NCBI GenBank assembly: GCA_016844745.1
Contig: JAERMQ010000024.1
Span: 1 to 64,000, forward strand
Reading direction: 5' to 3'
DNA: 64,000 nucleotides
Source: Ignavibacteria bacterium
GTDB taxonomy: Bacteria > Bacteroidota > Ignavibacteria > Kapaibacteriales > UBA2268
Positions 18,441-27,225 of the stretch are shown in pieces. The notes beneath the pieces are model-generated. The model ran no database searches and was not told where the DNA came from. It saw nothing but the letters and a program-made list of their open reading frames with translations. The translations under genes and the position numbers were made by a program. Position 1 is the first letter of the stretch. Every line of letters starts with the position of its first letter.

Positions 18441-19133
18441 CTATTCGTCGGCTCCCATCAATAGAATCATGGCAGCCCTACTCGGCACCATTGCCTCAAC
18501 AACCTTGCCGGCTTTTTTTCGCGACATTAATTTCAATATTTTGGATGCATCCTGTGCATCGATTTGTTCCAATATTTTTGCTACTTCTACCGGATTAGTG
18601 CCATTATACAGCTTAGCATAAAACTCGAAATTCTTACGTTCGTTAGTATCGATTTTCTTTGTAATAATTATATCCTGCTCTTCGACTTTTTTCTTGAAAG
18701 TTTCGATTCTATCTAAGTATTCCTTGATTTTAGTATTATTTCGCATGATAGAATCAAGCCTTACCACAGATAATTTCTGCCAGTCACTTAGGTGTTTATT
18801 TACCCGGATAATAGAGTCAGCCGAAGATTTCATCTTTTTTTGAATTGCGGAAATAGAATCTTTCAACCTTTTTGTTACACCAATAATCGAATCCCTCTGC
18901 TTCTGTACGTATTCCTTTTCTTTCTGCTTACGTTCGAGTTCTTCCAACTTTTTCTTTGGTATACCAATTGTAGGCTCGGCATAAACAGTATCGATTTTAA
19001 GCTGAATCGTCGGATTAGGCGGCAACCCTAACTTTTCCGGATAGTATTTATAAACATAAAAAGCCCCGCCCAATAATGCAAGGGACGTGACCGTTATTAC
19101 AATAAGCAATATTACAACTGTCCTGGTTTCCAT
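18441..19133 (-). CDS. YlxF/MotE-like flagellar protein with MgtE-N domain
   Basis: 230 residues: one N-terminal membrane helix (~6-28), a long charged coiled coil (~60-165), then an MgtE-N-like helical domain (FYAKLYNGTNPVEVAKILEQIDAQDASKILKLMSRKKAGKVVEAM). The same layout defines YlxF/FlbB/MotE, placed between fliJ and fliK in many flagellar operons. MotE is a chaperone for the stator component MotC; whether this copy does the same here is inferred from architecture and position. Confidence 0.82.
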   Translation of the reverse strand: METRTVVILLIVITVTSLALLGGAFYVYKYYPEKLGLPPNPTIQLKIDTVYAEPTIGIPKKKLEELERKQKEKEYVQKQRDSIIGVTKRLKDSISAIQKKMKSSADSIIRVNKHLSDWQKLSVVRLDSIMRNNTKIKEYLDRIETFKKKVEEQDIIITKKIDTNERKNFEFYAKLYNGTNPVEVAKILEQIDAQDASKILKLMSRKKAGKVVEAMVPSRAAMILLMGADE

Positions 19134-19175
19134 TCTTTATACTAATTTTTAATAATATTCTTTCAAATTATCTTA

Positions 19176-19625
19176 TTATGCATTTACGCTCTTTAATGCA
19201 CGAATATACTGAATCTGAGCTGTTTCATCGAAAGCCTGGGTTTCTTCCTTCAATACTTCTTTCTTATGGGCAATCAATTTCTTATCTTTTAATTTTAAAA
19301 TAATTTTCTCATCCTTCATTACCAGCGCCAAATCATCCCTCTTAAGAGATTCAATTTCGAGAATCTGATTTCTTTCAACAATTAATTTTTTTATATCCTC
19401 TTCAATATAAACTTTATGATGCCAGTGAGCCTGTATCTCAGCAACAGAGGACGATTCCATTTTTTTTGCTGTTAATTCCTTCAAATAATCCTTTTGCATT
19501 TCAATCATTTCATCTTTGGCAATCCGCATAGCCATTACGAAATGCAGCGCTTCCTTAGCCTGTTCGACTTTGTGGGAGCGTAATTTCAATAGCGGTTCGA
19601 GCCTGAATTGAAACCTCTTTGCCAT
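19176..19625 (-). CDS. fliJ: Flagellar export chaperone FliJ
   Basis: 149 residues, almost entirely coiled coil. It begins MAKRFQFRLEPLLKLRSHKVEQAKEAL, the usual F-x-F-x-L-x-x-L-L-x-x-R start of FliJ. FliJ links the FliI ATPase ring to FlhA in the export apparatus. It follows fliI, although 150 bases including a truncated repeat element now separate them. Confidence 0.88.
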   Translation of the reverse strand: MAKRFQFRLEPLLKLRSHKVEQAKEALHFVMAMRIAKDEMIEMQKDYLKELTAKKMESSSVAEIQAHWHHKVYIEEDIKKLIVERNQILEIESLKRDDLALVMKDEKIILKLKDKKLIAHKKEVLKEETQAFDETAQIQYIRALKSVNA

Positions 19626-19664
19626 AAACTATTTCATTCACTTTTTTAATATGACAAAATTATT

Positions 19665-19764
19665 TAAGGTGGGTTCTATAAATTCAATTTTGGCTGTCAT
19701 TCTGAGCGAAGCGAAGAATCTATCCTGTTGATTTTAAAGAAGTCTGGATTCTTCGCTTCGCTTT
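19665..19764. repeat. Truncated hairpin element between fliI and fliJ
   Basis: Same outer left arm (TAAGGTGGGTTCTATAAATTC), inner arm (TGTCATTCTGAGCGAAGCG) and loop (TGTTGATTTTAAAGAAG) as the element at 13761-13888, but the right arm stops after CTTCGCTTCGCTTT, a dozen bases from the fliI stop. The rest of that arm is missing. Confidence 0.75.
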
Positions 19765-19775
19765 TGTTTATAAAT

Positions 19776-21098
19776 TTAATTAAAATTAGAAAATCCTAAT
19801 AGTTTCTGTAAAGTATCTTCATAAGTGTCAACCTCAGTTATTCTCTGCCTTAAAAATTCATTGATATTATCGATTAATAGAATCGACTGGTCAATTTTCT
19901 TATTAGAGCCCTTTTGATATGCTCCAACGCTGATTAAATCCTCTGCTCCACGATATGTTGCAAGCAATTCCTTAATATTCGAAGCTGCAAAGTAATGGTC
20001 TTGCTCAATTACATCATTCATTACACGGCTAACGCTTTCCAAAACATCGATTGCAGGATAATGACTAAGGGAAGCCAATCTTCGGGATAAAACGATATGC
20101 CCGTCCAATATTCCACGAGTAGCATCGGCAATTGGTTCATTCATATCGTCACCCTCGACTAAGACCGTGTATAAGCCGGTAATGGAGCCAACTTCGGAAG
20201 TTCCGGCGCGTTCCATCGTTTTTTGCAATAAACTGAATACGGAAGGAGTATAACCTTTCGTAGTAGGAGGTTCGCCGATTGTTAATCCGACCTCGCGTTG
20301 AGCCATTGCTAGACGCGTTGCCGAATCCATCATCAACATAACATCCATGCCTTTATCGCGGAAAAACTCACTGATTGTTGTTGCGATTAATGCGGCTTTA
20401 ACCCGGACTAAAGGCGGAGCATCGCTTGTTGCTACAACAACTACCGAACGTTGCAGTCCTTCCCTGCCCAGGTCTTTTTCCAAAAATTCTTTGACCTCCC
20501 TACCACGTTCACCGATAAGAGCTATTACGTTTATATCTGCCGATGTATTCCGTGCTATCATTCCGAGTAATGTTGATTTGCCGACACCTGAGCCTGAAAA
20601 AATACCGACTCTCTGCCCCTTGCCGAATGTCAGTAATCCATCTAAAGCACGGATACCGGTAGCTATCGGTTCTGAAATCCTCTTTCTTAATAACGGATTC
20701 GGCGGAATAGCATAAATTGAACGATACTCACCGGATTTAATCTCACCCCGACCATCTAAAGGCTCGCCCAAGCCATTCAGCACTCTTCCCAACAATTTAT
20801 CACCAACCCTTATATTCAATGTTTCGCCGGTAGCCATGATTTCCATACCCGGCGAAATGTCGGCAACATCGCCAAGAACCATCGATAAAATTCTATTATT
20901 GCGAAAACCGACTATCTCGGAACGACATACTTCCCGACCCGTACGATTCCGCATTACGCACACCTGACCAATCGGCGCTTTGGGTCCTTCGCTTTCGAGA
21001 ACCAATCCAACAACCTGTGAAATTCTTCCAATCAGGCTGTACATCGACTTTTTCTCTAAGGCTCCCTGAAACTTTGTCATAAGGTTTTCAGTATTCAT
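19776..21098 (-). CDS. fliI: Flagellum-specific ATPase FliI
   Basis: ATPase that energises flagellar type III export. F1-beta-like domain order: N-terminal barrel (VCVMRNRTGREVCRSEIVGF), Walker A FSGSGVGKSTLLG, GERGREVKEFLE, Walker B region VMLMMDSATRLAMAQREVGL, and EPPTTKGYTPSVFSLLQKTMERAG, which is typical of FliI rather than F1. 440 residues is the normal length. Flanked by fliH and fliJ. Confidence 0.96.
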   Translation of the reverse strand: MNTENLMTKFQGALEKKSMYSLIGRISQVVGLVLESEGPKAPIGQVCVMRNRTGREVCRSEIVGFRNNRILSMVLGDVADISPGMEIMATGETLNIRVGDKLLGRVLNGLGEPLDGRGEIKSGEYRSIYAIPPNPLLRKRISEPIATGIRALDGLLTFGKGQRVGIFSGSGVGKSTLLGMIARNTSADINVIALIGERGREVKEFLEKDLGREGLQRSVVVVATSDAPPLVRVKAALIATTISEFFRDKGMDVMLMMDSATRLAMAQREVGLTIGEPPTTKGYTPSVFSLLQKTMERAGTSEVGSITGLYTVLVEGDDMNEPIADATRGILDGHIVLSRRLASLSHYPAIDVLESVSRVMNDVIEQDHYFAASNIKELLATYRGAEDLISVGAYQKGSNKKIDQSILLIDNINEFLRQRITEVDTYEDTLQKLLGFSNFN

Positions 21099-21136
21099 AA
21101 TAGCCAGCCAATCTGTTTAATGAATTTTCCGTAATT

Positions 21137-21985
21137 TTAATAATAATCTTCCTTAATTATTTGGGCTAACGTGCCCTTTATATTCTCAAGCTGCGCTCCT
21201 ATTGTAGCATCCAAAAATCCAACCGAGGTTTCAAGCATACAACTGCCTCTTTCAACCGAATCATCGGCGGCAAGCACTACATTTTCCATACGCGATTTAT
21301 CCGTTAGCAAATTACTTTTGATTGCGGTTAAAATATCGATATCCTGGGGATTCAGGCGTATTTTGAAAATATCTTCATTATCGAGCTGGAATATTGCCTT
21401 CCTGACTTGTTCTATAACTAAATCGGCTTTATCCGATATTTCACGCTCTAAAATATGACGGGCAGCCATTATAGAAAGTAAGGGTACTTGCTCGGCAATG
21501 TTCTTCATAGCATCGGATAAATGCCCTTTTAATTCAACTACTATATTATCAATATTGCGAATCCATTCCTGCTGGCGGTTGATTTCCTTTTCCAGCATAA
21601 CGTTCGTGGTTTCTTTACCTTCCTTGAATCCCTTTTCGTAAGCATTCTGAATTTCTAATTTAATCTCATCCAATGAAGTTGATAAATCCAAAATATTGTC
21701 TAATGCGATTTCAATAGGTTGATTTGAATCGGAGATTGTGAAATGTTCTACGTAATGAGTTCTCTCCTTAACTGTAGGTATAAAAACCTGTCCTTTTTCT
21801 GCAGTTTCACGCTCGATTCGGGCTCTTTCTTCCATTTCCATGCGTAATTGAGCGAGCTTTTTATCTCTCTTAGCCTTTTCAATAACTAATTTCTTCTTCT
21901 CCTCGATAGCCAACAGCTCTGCGGAGCGAATAATATCAATTTTATTAAACTTTCGTCTCGGTATTTTCAGAATTATCTGAGCCAC
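21137..21985 (-). CDS. fliH: Flagellar export regulator FliH
   Basis: 282 residues. Charged helical N-terminal half (LLAIEEKKKLVIEKAKRDKKLAQLRMEMEERARIERE), then the FliH/YscL-type C-terminal domain with ISDKADLVIEQVRKAIFQL, DIFKIRLNPQDIDIL and RGSCMLETSVGFLDATIGAQLENIK. It binds FliI and links it to the export gate and C-ring. Located between fliG and fliI as usual; a terminator-like hairpin separates it from fliG. Confidence 0.88.
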   Translation of the reverse strand: MAQIILKIPRRKFNKIDIIRSAELLAIEEKKKLVIEKAKRDKKLAQLRMEMEERARIERETAEKGQVFIPTVKERTHYVEHFTISDSNQPIEIALDNILDLSTSLDEIKLEIQNAYEKGFKEGKETTNVMLEKEINRQQEWIRNIDNIVVELKGHLSDAMKNIAEQVPLLSIMAARHILEREISDKADLVIEQVRKAIFQLDNEDIFKIRLNPQDIDILTAIKSNLLTDKSRMENVVLAADDSVERGSCMLETSVGFLDATIGAQLENIKGTLAQIIKEDYY

Positions 21986-22033
21986 AGTTCCAATCCTATA
22001 ATTGCTTACCTATTAAAATTTCCATTTTATAAT

Positions 22034-22059
22034 AAAGCCGGAACATTTGCTCCGGCTTT
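22034..22059 (-). terminator. Terminator-like hairpin between fliG and fliH
   Basis: Perfect nine-base stem AAAGCCGGA / TCCGGCTTT with an eight-base loop and AT-rich flanks on both sides, in the 84-base gap between fliG and fliH. As part of the operon transcript it could attenuate read-through or mark an RNA-processing site. Confidence 0.65.
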
Positions 22060-22069
22060 TATATAATTA

Positions 22070-23092
22070 TTATACGAATATATCTTCCTTGCCTCTGCCG
22101 CCCACAACGATTTCTTCCGACTCTTCGAGCTTTTTAATAACATCGACGATTCTAATTTGTGCAGCTTCGACTTCCTTAAGCTTGACAGGTCCCATAAAGT
22201 CAAGCTCTTCCTTGACAACCTGGGCAGCGCGCTCGGACATGTTTTTGAATATTTTCTGCCGTATTTTATCATCTGCAACTTTGAGCGCCAGCGCCAGGTC
22301 GCGTTTATCGACATCGCGGAGAATTCTCTGAACACCCTTATCGTCGATAAGAACAATATCGTCGAATAAGAACATAAGGCGTTTGATTTCGGTTGCCATA
22401 TTCGGGTCTTTATCTTCGATATTTTCCAACATTAGCTTGGCAATAGCATTATTACTCTTATTGAGAATGTTCGCAACCAATTTGGAACCACCTGCAGTTG
22501 CTAAGTTCTGCGATATTGTTGCTTCGGCAATCTGGTCAACAACATGTTCGATTTCAGAAACCAATTGCGGTGAAACCTTGCCTAATTTGGCTATTCTTAT
22601 TATTGTTTCCGAGCGGACGTCATCATTGAATTCACCCAACACTTCTGCTGTTAAATCGACCGGCAGATGCGACAAAATCAACGCTATCGTTTGAGGATGC
22701 TCTTTCGATAGGAAGGCAGCTAATTGCGACGGGTCTGATTTCTTCAAAATATTGAAGCCTCGAACGGTAGTCAATACCCTGATTTTTTCGATAATTTCTT
22801 TTGCCCTGTCCGAACCATAGCTCTTCTCTAAAATGGTTTGAGCAAATTCGATACCGCCTTCAATCATGTAGCTTTGTGCAGTCATCAACTGGTAAAATTC
22901 CTCGATAACCTCTTCAACTACACTTGGGGAAAGGTCTCTCAAATTCGTAATTTCGACGGCAATCTGCTCTACTTCCTTCATTTCGAGTTCTTTAAAAACC
23001 TTAGCTGCGATATCAACATCCATCGACATCAGAAGTACAGCAGCCTTTTGCTTGCCGCTTAATTGAGTTATTGCTACGCCTTTTGCTTTCAT
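22070..23092 (-). CDS. fliG: Flagellar motor switch protein FliG
   Basis: 340 residues, full length. The N-terminal domain binding FliF (QLSGKQKAAVLLMSMDVDIAAKVFKELEMKEVEQIA), the middle domain with the EHPQ motif (LSKEHPQTIALILSHL), and the C-terminal torque domain with the charged helix QRILRDVDKRDLALALKVADDKIRQKIFKNMSERAAQVVKEELDFMGPVKLKEVEAAQ are all intact. It couples stator force to rotor rotation. Confidence 0.97.
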   Translation of the reverse strand: MKAKGVAITQLSGKQKAAVLLMSMDVDIAAKVFKELEMKEVEQIAVEITNLRDLSPSVVEEVIEEFYQLMTAQSYMIEGGIEFAQTILEKSYGSDRAKEIIEKIRVLTTVRGFNILKKSDPSQLAAFLSKEHPQTIALILSHLPVDLTAEVLGEFNDDVRSETIIRIAKLGKVSPQLVSEIEHVVDQIAEATISQNLATAGGSKLVANILNKSNNAIAKLMLENIEDKDPNMATEIKRLMFLFDDIVLIDDKGVQRILRDVDKRDLALALKVADDKIRQKIFKNMSERAAQVVKEELDFMGPVKLKEVEAAQIRIVDVIKKLEESEEIVVGGRGKEDIFV

Positions 23093-23177
23093 TTTTCTAT
23101 TTATCTTTTAATTAGTTATATTTTCCATTTTTCAAATTTATTTAAATTACAATCATTTGGTTATTGGTTCCGGGAGA

Positions 23178-24941
23178 TTATAATTTAAATGACCTGTCAT
23201 CAGAATCCTGTGCAATGAATAAACGTATTAACCTCACTGCATCTTCAGTATTCGATTCAATAAACGATTGTACTTTATTCTTTATTTCAATTTTCATCAT
23301 TTTTTCTTCAGTCATTTCGCCGGCTTCAAGTTCGTCAAGTTTGGCACGTGCCTGGGAAGCAAGAGCTTCTTTATCGAACATGACTTCTTCTTCTTCCGGT
23401 TCTTCAAGCATTCCAACATCCATATCCCTTTCCCTTTCGCCCTCCAGCAGGAGCTGCTCGGGTAATTCGGATGGCATTAAGAGGAATTCTTCGTCGAAAT
23501 CGAGTTCTTCAAGTTCTTCTTCTTCCTTCATTTCATCGTCTTCAACAATTACCTTCTCCGGCAAACCGAATGCCAATCGGATACGGTCTTTGATTTCGGA
23601 TGACCTTAGTATTCGGAACATCAGGTATATCGTAAAGCCCATAGCGCCAAGCAGGATGAATATGCTTTGATTTTCCGGATCTTTCCACCATGGACCTTTG
23701 AGCACTTCATCTATATCCTCATGAAGTAAGGTAGTATCAAATGCAAACTCATAAACGGATACCTGGTCGTTGCGCGATGGGTCATAACCAACTGCATTGC
23801 GGATTATATCCTGAAGCATTGTTATATCTTCCTTTTTGCGGGGAAGCGCTTCGAGTGATTTAACTCCTTCTTTATCAGTTACTTTTACTTTACTATTTAT
23901 TAATGCAGAAACCGATAATCGCTTGATAGTACCAACACTTTTAACAATCTTTTCAACAGATTTTGATATTTCATAATTTTTTATTTTATTCGATTGATTC
24001 TTATCCAGGCTAACTGCCGGATAACTGAGCGAATCGGTTGATTTTGTACTTTCTACTATTTCCTGCTCGCTTCTTTCGATTTGTTTCTCAGGGTCAAAAT
24101 CCGTTGTAGTAGTTTCAATTTGGTCGAAATTTAATTCGGCATTTACCCGAACTTCGGAATTGCCGGGTCCCAATACACCGTCCATCATAGATTGAGCCTT
24201 ACTTGCAAGGTATTGCTCAACTTTTCGCTGCTGGTCATACTGAATGGAAGTTAAGCCTGCAATCGATTTTTCATCTAATGGCGGCGGTGAAATGATTTTT
24301 CCACGCTGGTCAACAATTGTAACGTGCTGTGGCTGCATTCCTTCAATGCTACCTGCCACGAGATTCTGAATTCCCTCGATGCTGATTTTGCTTAAAGACC
24401 GTCCTGATTTAAGTTTTAAAGTAACGGAAGCTGTAGGTATTTTCTGGTCTTTCTCAAATAGCGCTTTATCCGGAATAACGATATGGACACGGCATTTTTT
24501 AACCTCGTCCATTGAACCGATTGTCCTGGCAAGTTCTCCTTCGAGAGCTCGCCTGAAATTAAGTTTCTGTACAAATTCCGACATTCCAAGATTGGTCTTA
24601 TCAAACAACTCATAACCCAAAGCGCCGGACTCCAAACCACCTTCGGCTGCAATAGAAAGCCTTAATTCACTAACTTTATCCTTTTCTACTAAAACGGTAG
24701 TACCATTATCTTTTACATCATATTTGACATTTTTCTCTTTTAATTTTGTAACAATTTTTGCTGCATCCTGCTCCTCCAAATTAGAGAAAAGCACAACCAA
24801 ATCAGGACTTGAAGGAATTACTAAGAAAATAGTTAATAAAATAAATACACCTACCGATACACCGATGATAATGGTTCTTTGAGTTTTGGAAATTTTATTC
24901 CAAAACTGCTTTAATTCTTCCACCATTTGAAGTTTAGCCAT
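23178..24941 (-). CDS. fliF: Flagellar MS-ring protein FliF
   Basis: 587 residues. Two membrane helices bracket the periplasmic ring-building part: ~20-43 (TQRTIIIGVSVGVFILLTIFLV) and ~437-457. The periplasmic domain shows GxLxxxxLFD (ALGYELFDKTNLGMSEFVQ), RALEGELARTI and VRVNAELNFDQ, conserved in YscJ/FliF. The acidic cytoplasmic tail (runs of Glu and Asp) precedes the FliG-binding C-terminus (VRLIRLFIAQD). It forms the rotor base. Confidence 0.96.
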   Translation of the reverse strand: MAKLQMVEELKQFWNKISKTQRTIIIGVSVGVFILLTIFLVIPSSPDLVVLFSNLEEQDAAKIVTKLKEKNVKYDVKDNGTTVLVEKDKVSELRLSIAAEGGLESGALGYELFDKTNLGMSEFVQKLNFRRALEGELARTIGSMDEVKKCRVHIVIPDKALFEKDQKIPTASVTLKLKSGRSLSKISIEGIQNLVAGSIEGMQPQHVTIVDQRGKIISPPPLDEKSIAGLTSIQYDQQRKVEQYLASKAQSMMDGVLGPGNSEVRVNAELNFDQIETTTTDFDPEKQIERSEQEIVESTKSTDSLSYPAVSLDKNQSNKIKNYEISKSVEKIVKSVGTIKRLSVSALINSKVKVTDKEGVKSLEALPRKKEDITMLQDIIRNAVGYDPSRNDQVSVYEFAFDTTLLHEDIDEVLKGPWWKDPENQSIFILLGAMGFTIYLMFRILRSSEIKDRIRLAFGLPEKVIVEDDEMKEEEELEELDFDEEFLLMPSELPEQLLLEGERERDMDVGMLEEPEEEEVMFDKEALASQARAKLDELEAGEMTEEKMMKIEIKNKVQSFIESNTEDAVRLIRLFIAQDSDDRSFKL

Positions 24942-25002
24942 AATTCGTCAATTTAATATATAAAATTTTAAAATTCTATTTTTCTTTATATTATTCATTT
25001 TT

Positions 25003-25029
25003 AATTCGTAATTCGTAATTCGTAATTAA
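25003..25029. repeat. TTCGTAA heptamer repeat after fliE
   Basis: Three to four copies of TTCGTAA (ATTACGAA on the coding strand) begin a few bases past the fliE stop codon. Confidence 0.75.
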
Positions 25030-25031
25030 AT

Positions 25032-25340
25032 TTACACCTGCATTCTGTTAACTTCATGATAGAGGTCTAATCCCTTATTCCGTAGCTCCATCAGCAATTG
25101 GAACGTTGTTTTTGCTTTTTCAGCAGTAATCATAACATCATGCAGGTCAACCGGTTCGCCTTTAATAAACCGCTCGGTTTGCTCAGCCGAATCTTTCTGC
25201 ATTGTATTTACGTCGCTGATGAATTCTTTCAGTGTATCGGTGAAAGATTCCGATTTATGGGATGCATCGCCTGTTACCTCTGCTTTTTGGGTAACTATAG
25301 GCAAGTATTGTTTTGCTGCATTAATCTCATTCAAGACCAT
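25032..25340 (-). CDS. fliE: Flagellar hook-basal body protein FliE
   Basis: 102 residues. It has the FliE C-terminal signature VDLHDVMITAEKAKTTFQLLMELRNKGLDLYHEVNRMQV, preceded by SFTDTLKEFISDVNTMQKDSAEQTERFIKG. FliE joins the MS-ring to the rod and is the first exported rod substrate. AAAGGA precedes the ATG. Confidence 0.95.
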   Translation of the reverse strand: MVLNEINAAKQYLPIVTQKAEVTGDASHKSESFTDTLKEFISDVNTMQKDSAEQTERFIKGEPVDLHDVMITAEKAKTTFQLLMELRNKGLDLYHEVNRMQV

Positions 25341-25399
25341 GAGTGAATCCTTTCAATTTATTGTTCATCCTTGAACTAATTTTAAAATTTCAAAAAATT

Positions 25400-25699
25400 T
25401 TATGCACGCCCGTCCACAATCATTCCTTTTCTAACATTTGTCGATTGCAGGCGTCCGCTTCTGTTGAACAGCACATGATTCATGATTTTCTCCGAATTTT
25501 CGGGGAACATTTTCATGAAAAATTCTCTTTCCTTTGATGTCAGTAATTTTTCCGATTTACCCTGTCCGTTATTGCTCTTTGCCGATTTACTATTAATTTC
25601 GGCAGCGGTATTAGTATTCGGTAAAGTTACTTTACCAACGTTTCCGTTTATATTGTTATTTATACTATTTGAATATGGATTGAGTGCCGGTATATTCAT
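25400..25699 (-). CDS. Uncharacterised small protein inside the flagellar operon
   Basis: 99 residues, starting after a strong GGGGGAA site. The first ~50 residues are Asn/Ser-rich and likely disordered. The last ~48 look folded: LLTSKEREFFMKMFPENSEKIMNHVLF, then SGRLQSTNVRKGMIVDGRA. It lies between flgC and fliE with short gaps and the same strand, so it should be co-expressed with the proximal rod genes. I recognise no family; a rod-assembly or export accessory is a guess based on position. Confidence 0.75.
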   Translation of the reverse strand: MNIPALNPYSNSINNNINGNVGKVTLPNTNTAAEINSKSAKSNNGQGKSEKLLTSKEREFFMKMFPENSEKIMNHVLFNRSGRLQSTNVRKGMIVDGRA

Positions 25700-25709
25700 A
25701 TTTTTCCCC

Positions 25710-26195
25710 CTATATCTCTAATGAATCGCGAGCGATATTTTTAGCTGAATCAATAACGCCAGTATTAGCCTCGAAGCCTCTTTGGGCAGTAATCATTTCA
25801 ACCATTTCGGTAACTATATTAATGTTTGGATAATGCACATATCCGTTCTCATCAGCATCGGGATGAGCCGGGTCGTAAACCAATCGTGGAGCCGAATTAT
25901 CGCGGACAGTGGCAGCTTTCAGGACTGAATAATCCGGAGGATAATGCCCCGGATTTGCTGTCGGTGCATGTTCCTTTGTTGTCCTGCTAAGCGAAATCTG
26001 GCTTCCAAGCTCATCATCGAATGGTGTGCCTGGAATTTCGCGGACAACAACTACTTCGCGCTGATAAGGCTGCCCGTTTAATCCCTTAGTAGTATTTGCA
26101 TTGGCAATATTATTTGCCGTTGCAGTAAGTCTCATTCTTTGAACGGTCATTCCCTGACCGCTTATGGCAAAAGTTGCGAATAAATTCTCAGCCAT
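25710..26195 (-). CDS. flgC: Flagellar proximal rod protein FlgC
   Basis: 161 residues. N-terminal ISGQGMTVQRMRLTATANNIANANTTKG and C-terminal NINIVTEMVEMITAQRGFEANTGVIDSAKNIARDSLEI are the two rod-assembly helices, with the FlgC-specific YDPAHPDADENGYVHYPN between. Preceded by GAGG. Forms the proximal rod with FlgB and FlgF. Confidence 0.97.
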   Translation of the reverse strand: MAENLFATFAISGQGMTVQRMRLTATANNIANANTTKGLNGQPYQREVVVVREIPGTPFDDELGSQISLSRTTKEHAPTANPGHYPPDYSVLKAATVRDNSAPRLVYDPAHPDADENGYVHYPNINIVTEMVEMITAQRGFEANTGVIDSAKNIARDSLEI

Positions 26196-26304
26196 ATATT
26201 TTCCTCAATTTATCTGAATTCCATTTCATTCTAATATATAAATTCGTCATTTTTTTCATTCTATACATCAGCAATAATACTTAATTAATTGTTAATTGTC
26301 AAAA

Positions 26305-26398
26305 TGTCTGAACCATGATTTACTTGATTAAAGGATTACCATGATTTTTTTATCATTAATCATTGACCATTAACCATTAACCATTAACCATTATTGGT
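26305..26398. repeat. GTCTGAA...GATTAAAGGATT repeat and CCATTAA tandem between flgB and flgC
   Basis: 26305-26350 is one copy of a dispersed element (related copies near 28411 and 57842) with internal ATGATTT repetition. It runs into four copies of CCATTAA (about 26364-26394), ending at the flgB stop codon. Confidence 0.7.
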
Positions 26399-26813
26399 TA
26401 ATCCCTCTTATTGCCGAGGACAAACCCTGAAAATACCTTTTCACCATACCGGACGAAAAGCGGAACCGGATTTGATTCTGAGCCATTTCAGCCATCTCCT
26501 TGTCAATATTTACATGCGTCTCGCCGGAGAAATAAACATCCGGCTTCGGAATAGCTCTGTCTTCCCTCTCGCCTTCGATATTATTTTCATCGGGTTTTCC
26601 GATTGGTATATGAACCGTATCGGTTTTGGTACCCTGAGCCACTACTTCCGGATTCTGGAAAAATTCCTCAAATTTAACCCTTTCCGGTCTGAAATTCGGC
26701 GTATTTACATTCGCTATATTCCTTGCCGTGGTGCGCTCCCTCAGTGAGTAGGTATCGAGCGACCTGTTCATGAGCGGCAAGCGATTTTTAAATAAATATG
26801 ACCTAAATATCAT
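26391..26813 (-). CDS. flgB: Flagellar proximal rod protein FlgB
   Basis: 140 residues. The rod signature is LDTYSLRERTTARNIANVNTPNFRPERVKFEEFFQ; the C-terminal helix MAEMAQNQIRFRFSSGMVKRYFQGLSSAIRGI is typical of FlgB. AGGA lies nine bases before the ATG. First gene of the operon, with a sigma-54-like promoter 40-60 bases upstream. Confidence 0.95.
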   Translation of the reverse strand: MIFRSYLFKNRLPLMNRSLDTYSLRERTTARNIANVNTPNFRPERVKFEEFFQNPEVVAQGTKTDTVHIPIGKPDENNIEGEREDRAIPKPDVYFSGETHVNIDKEMAEMAQNQIRFRFSSGMVKRYFQGLSSAIRGINQ

Positions 26814-27225
26814 TTCGTTCTTCCTGAACTTATTTATATTCCTTACCGGTTGATTAACAAAATGAGTGCCAATCTTTGAAATATTTCCTTTTTTTGGTTA
26901 AAATTAGTCTAAAATGTTTTGGAAGCAAGGCTCATATTTACTTTTCGATGTGGAAGTAATTAGGAAGAAATTTTACAAGAGAGTGAAATAAAGGGAAGAA
27001 ATTCGGCAATATTATATTCAAGTTCGGGAAATAATTTATAAAATTTATGCTTTTACATCATTTTTAGCTAAAATTTCCACTTTTCTACCGTTTAATTTAA
27101 AGGAACTTGTCCAATAATAGTTCTTATGGCTTTTTTTCGCCATGAAAATTGTATATGGTTAATAATGAAACATTTCCCCAACAGGCAGAAGTTCCTTTTA
27201 ATTTTTTGCAATTGCTGATAAAAGT
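26814..27225. other. Intergenic region upstream of flgB
   Basis: Contains the sigma-54-like promoter and, further up, AT-rich sequence downstream of the convergent-side toxin gene. TAATAGTT and AACAGGCAG segments show no convincing hairpin or reading frame. Enhancer sites for a sigma-54 activator would be expected here, but I cannot pick one out. Confidence 0.5.
26855..26872 (-). promoter_or_regulatory. Sigma-54-type -24/-12 promoter of the flagellar operon
   Basis: Minus strand reads TTGGCACTCATTTTGTTA. TGGCAC at -24 and TTGT at -12 have the required ten-base GG-to-G(C/T) spacing; only the -12 C is replaced by T. Predicted transcription start is near 26846, about 33 bases before the flgB ATG, consistent with sigma-54 control of rod and hook genes in many bacteria. 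Confidence 0.6.

Noticed and set aside
22027-22356. Frame overlapping the fliG 3' end on the same strand
   Set aside because: Out-of-frame translation of fliG with basic, unstructured composition.
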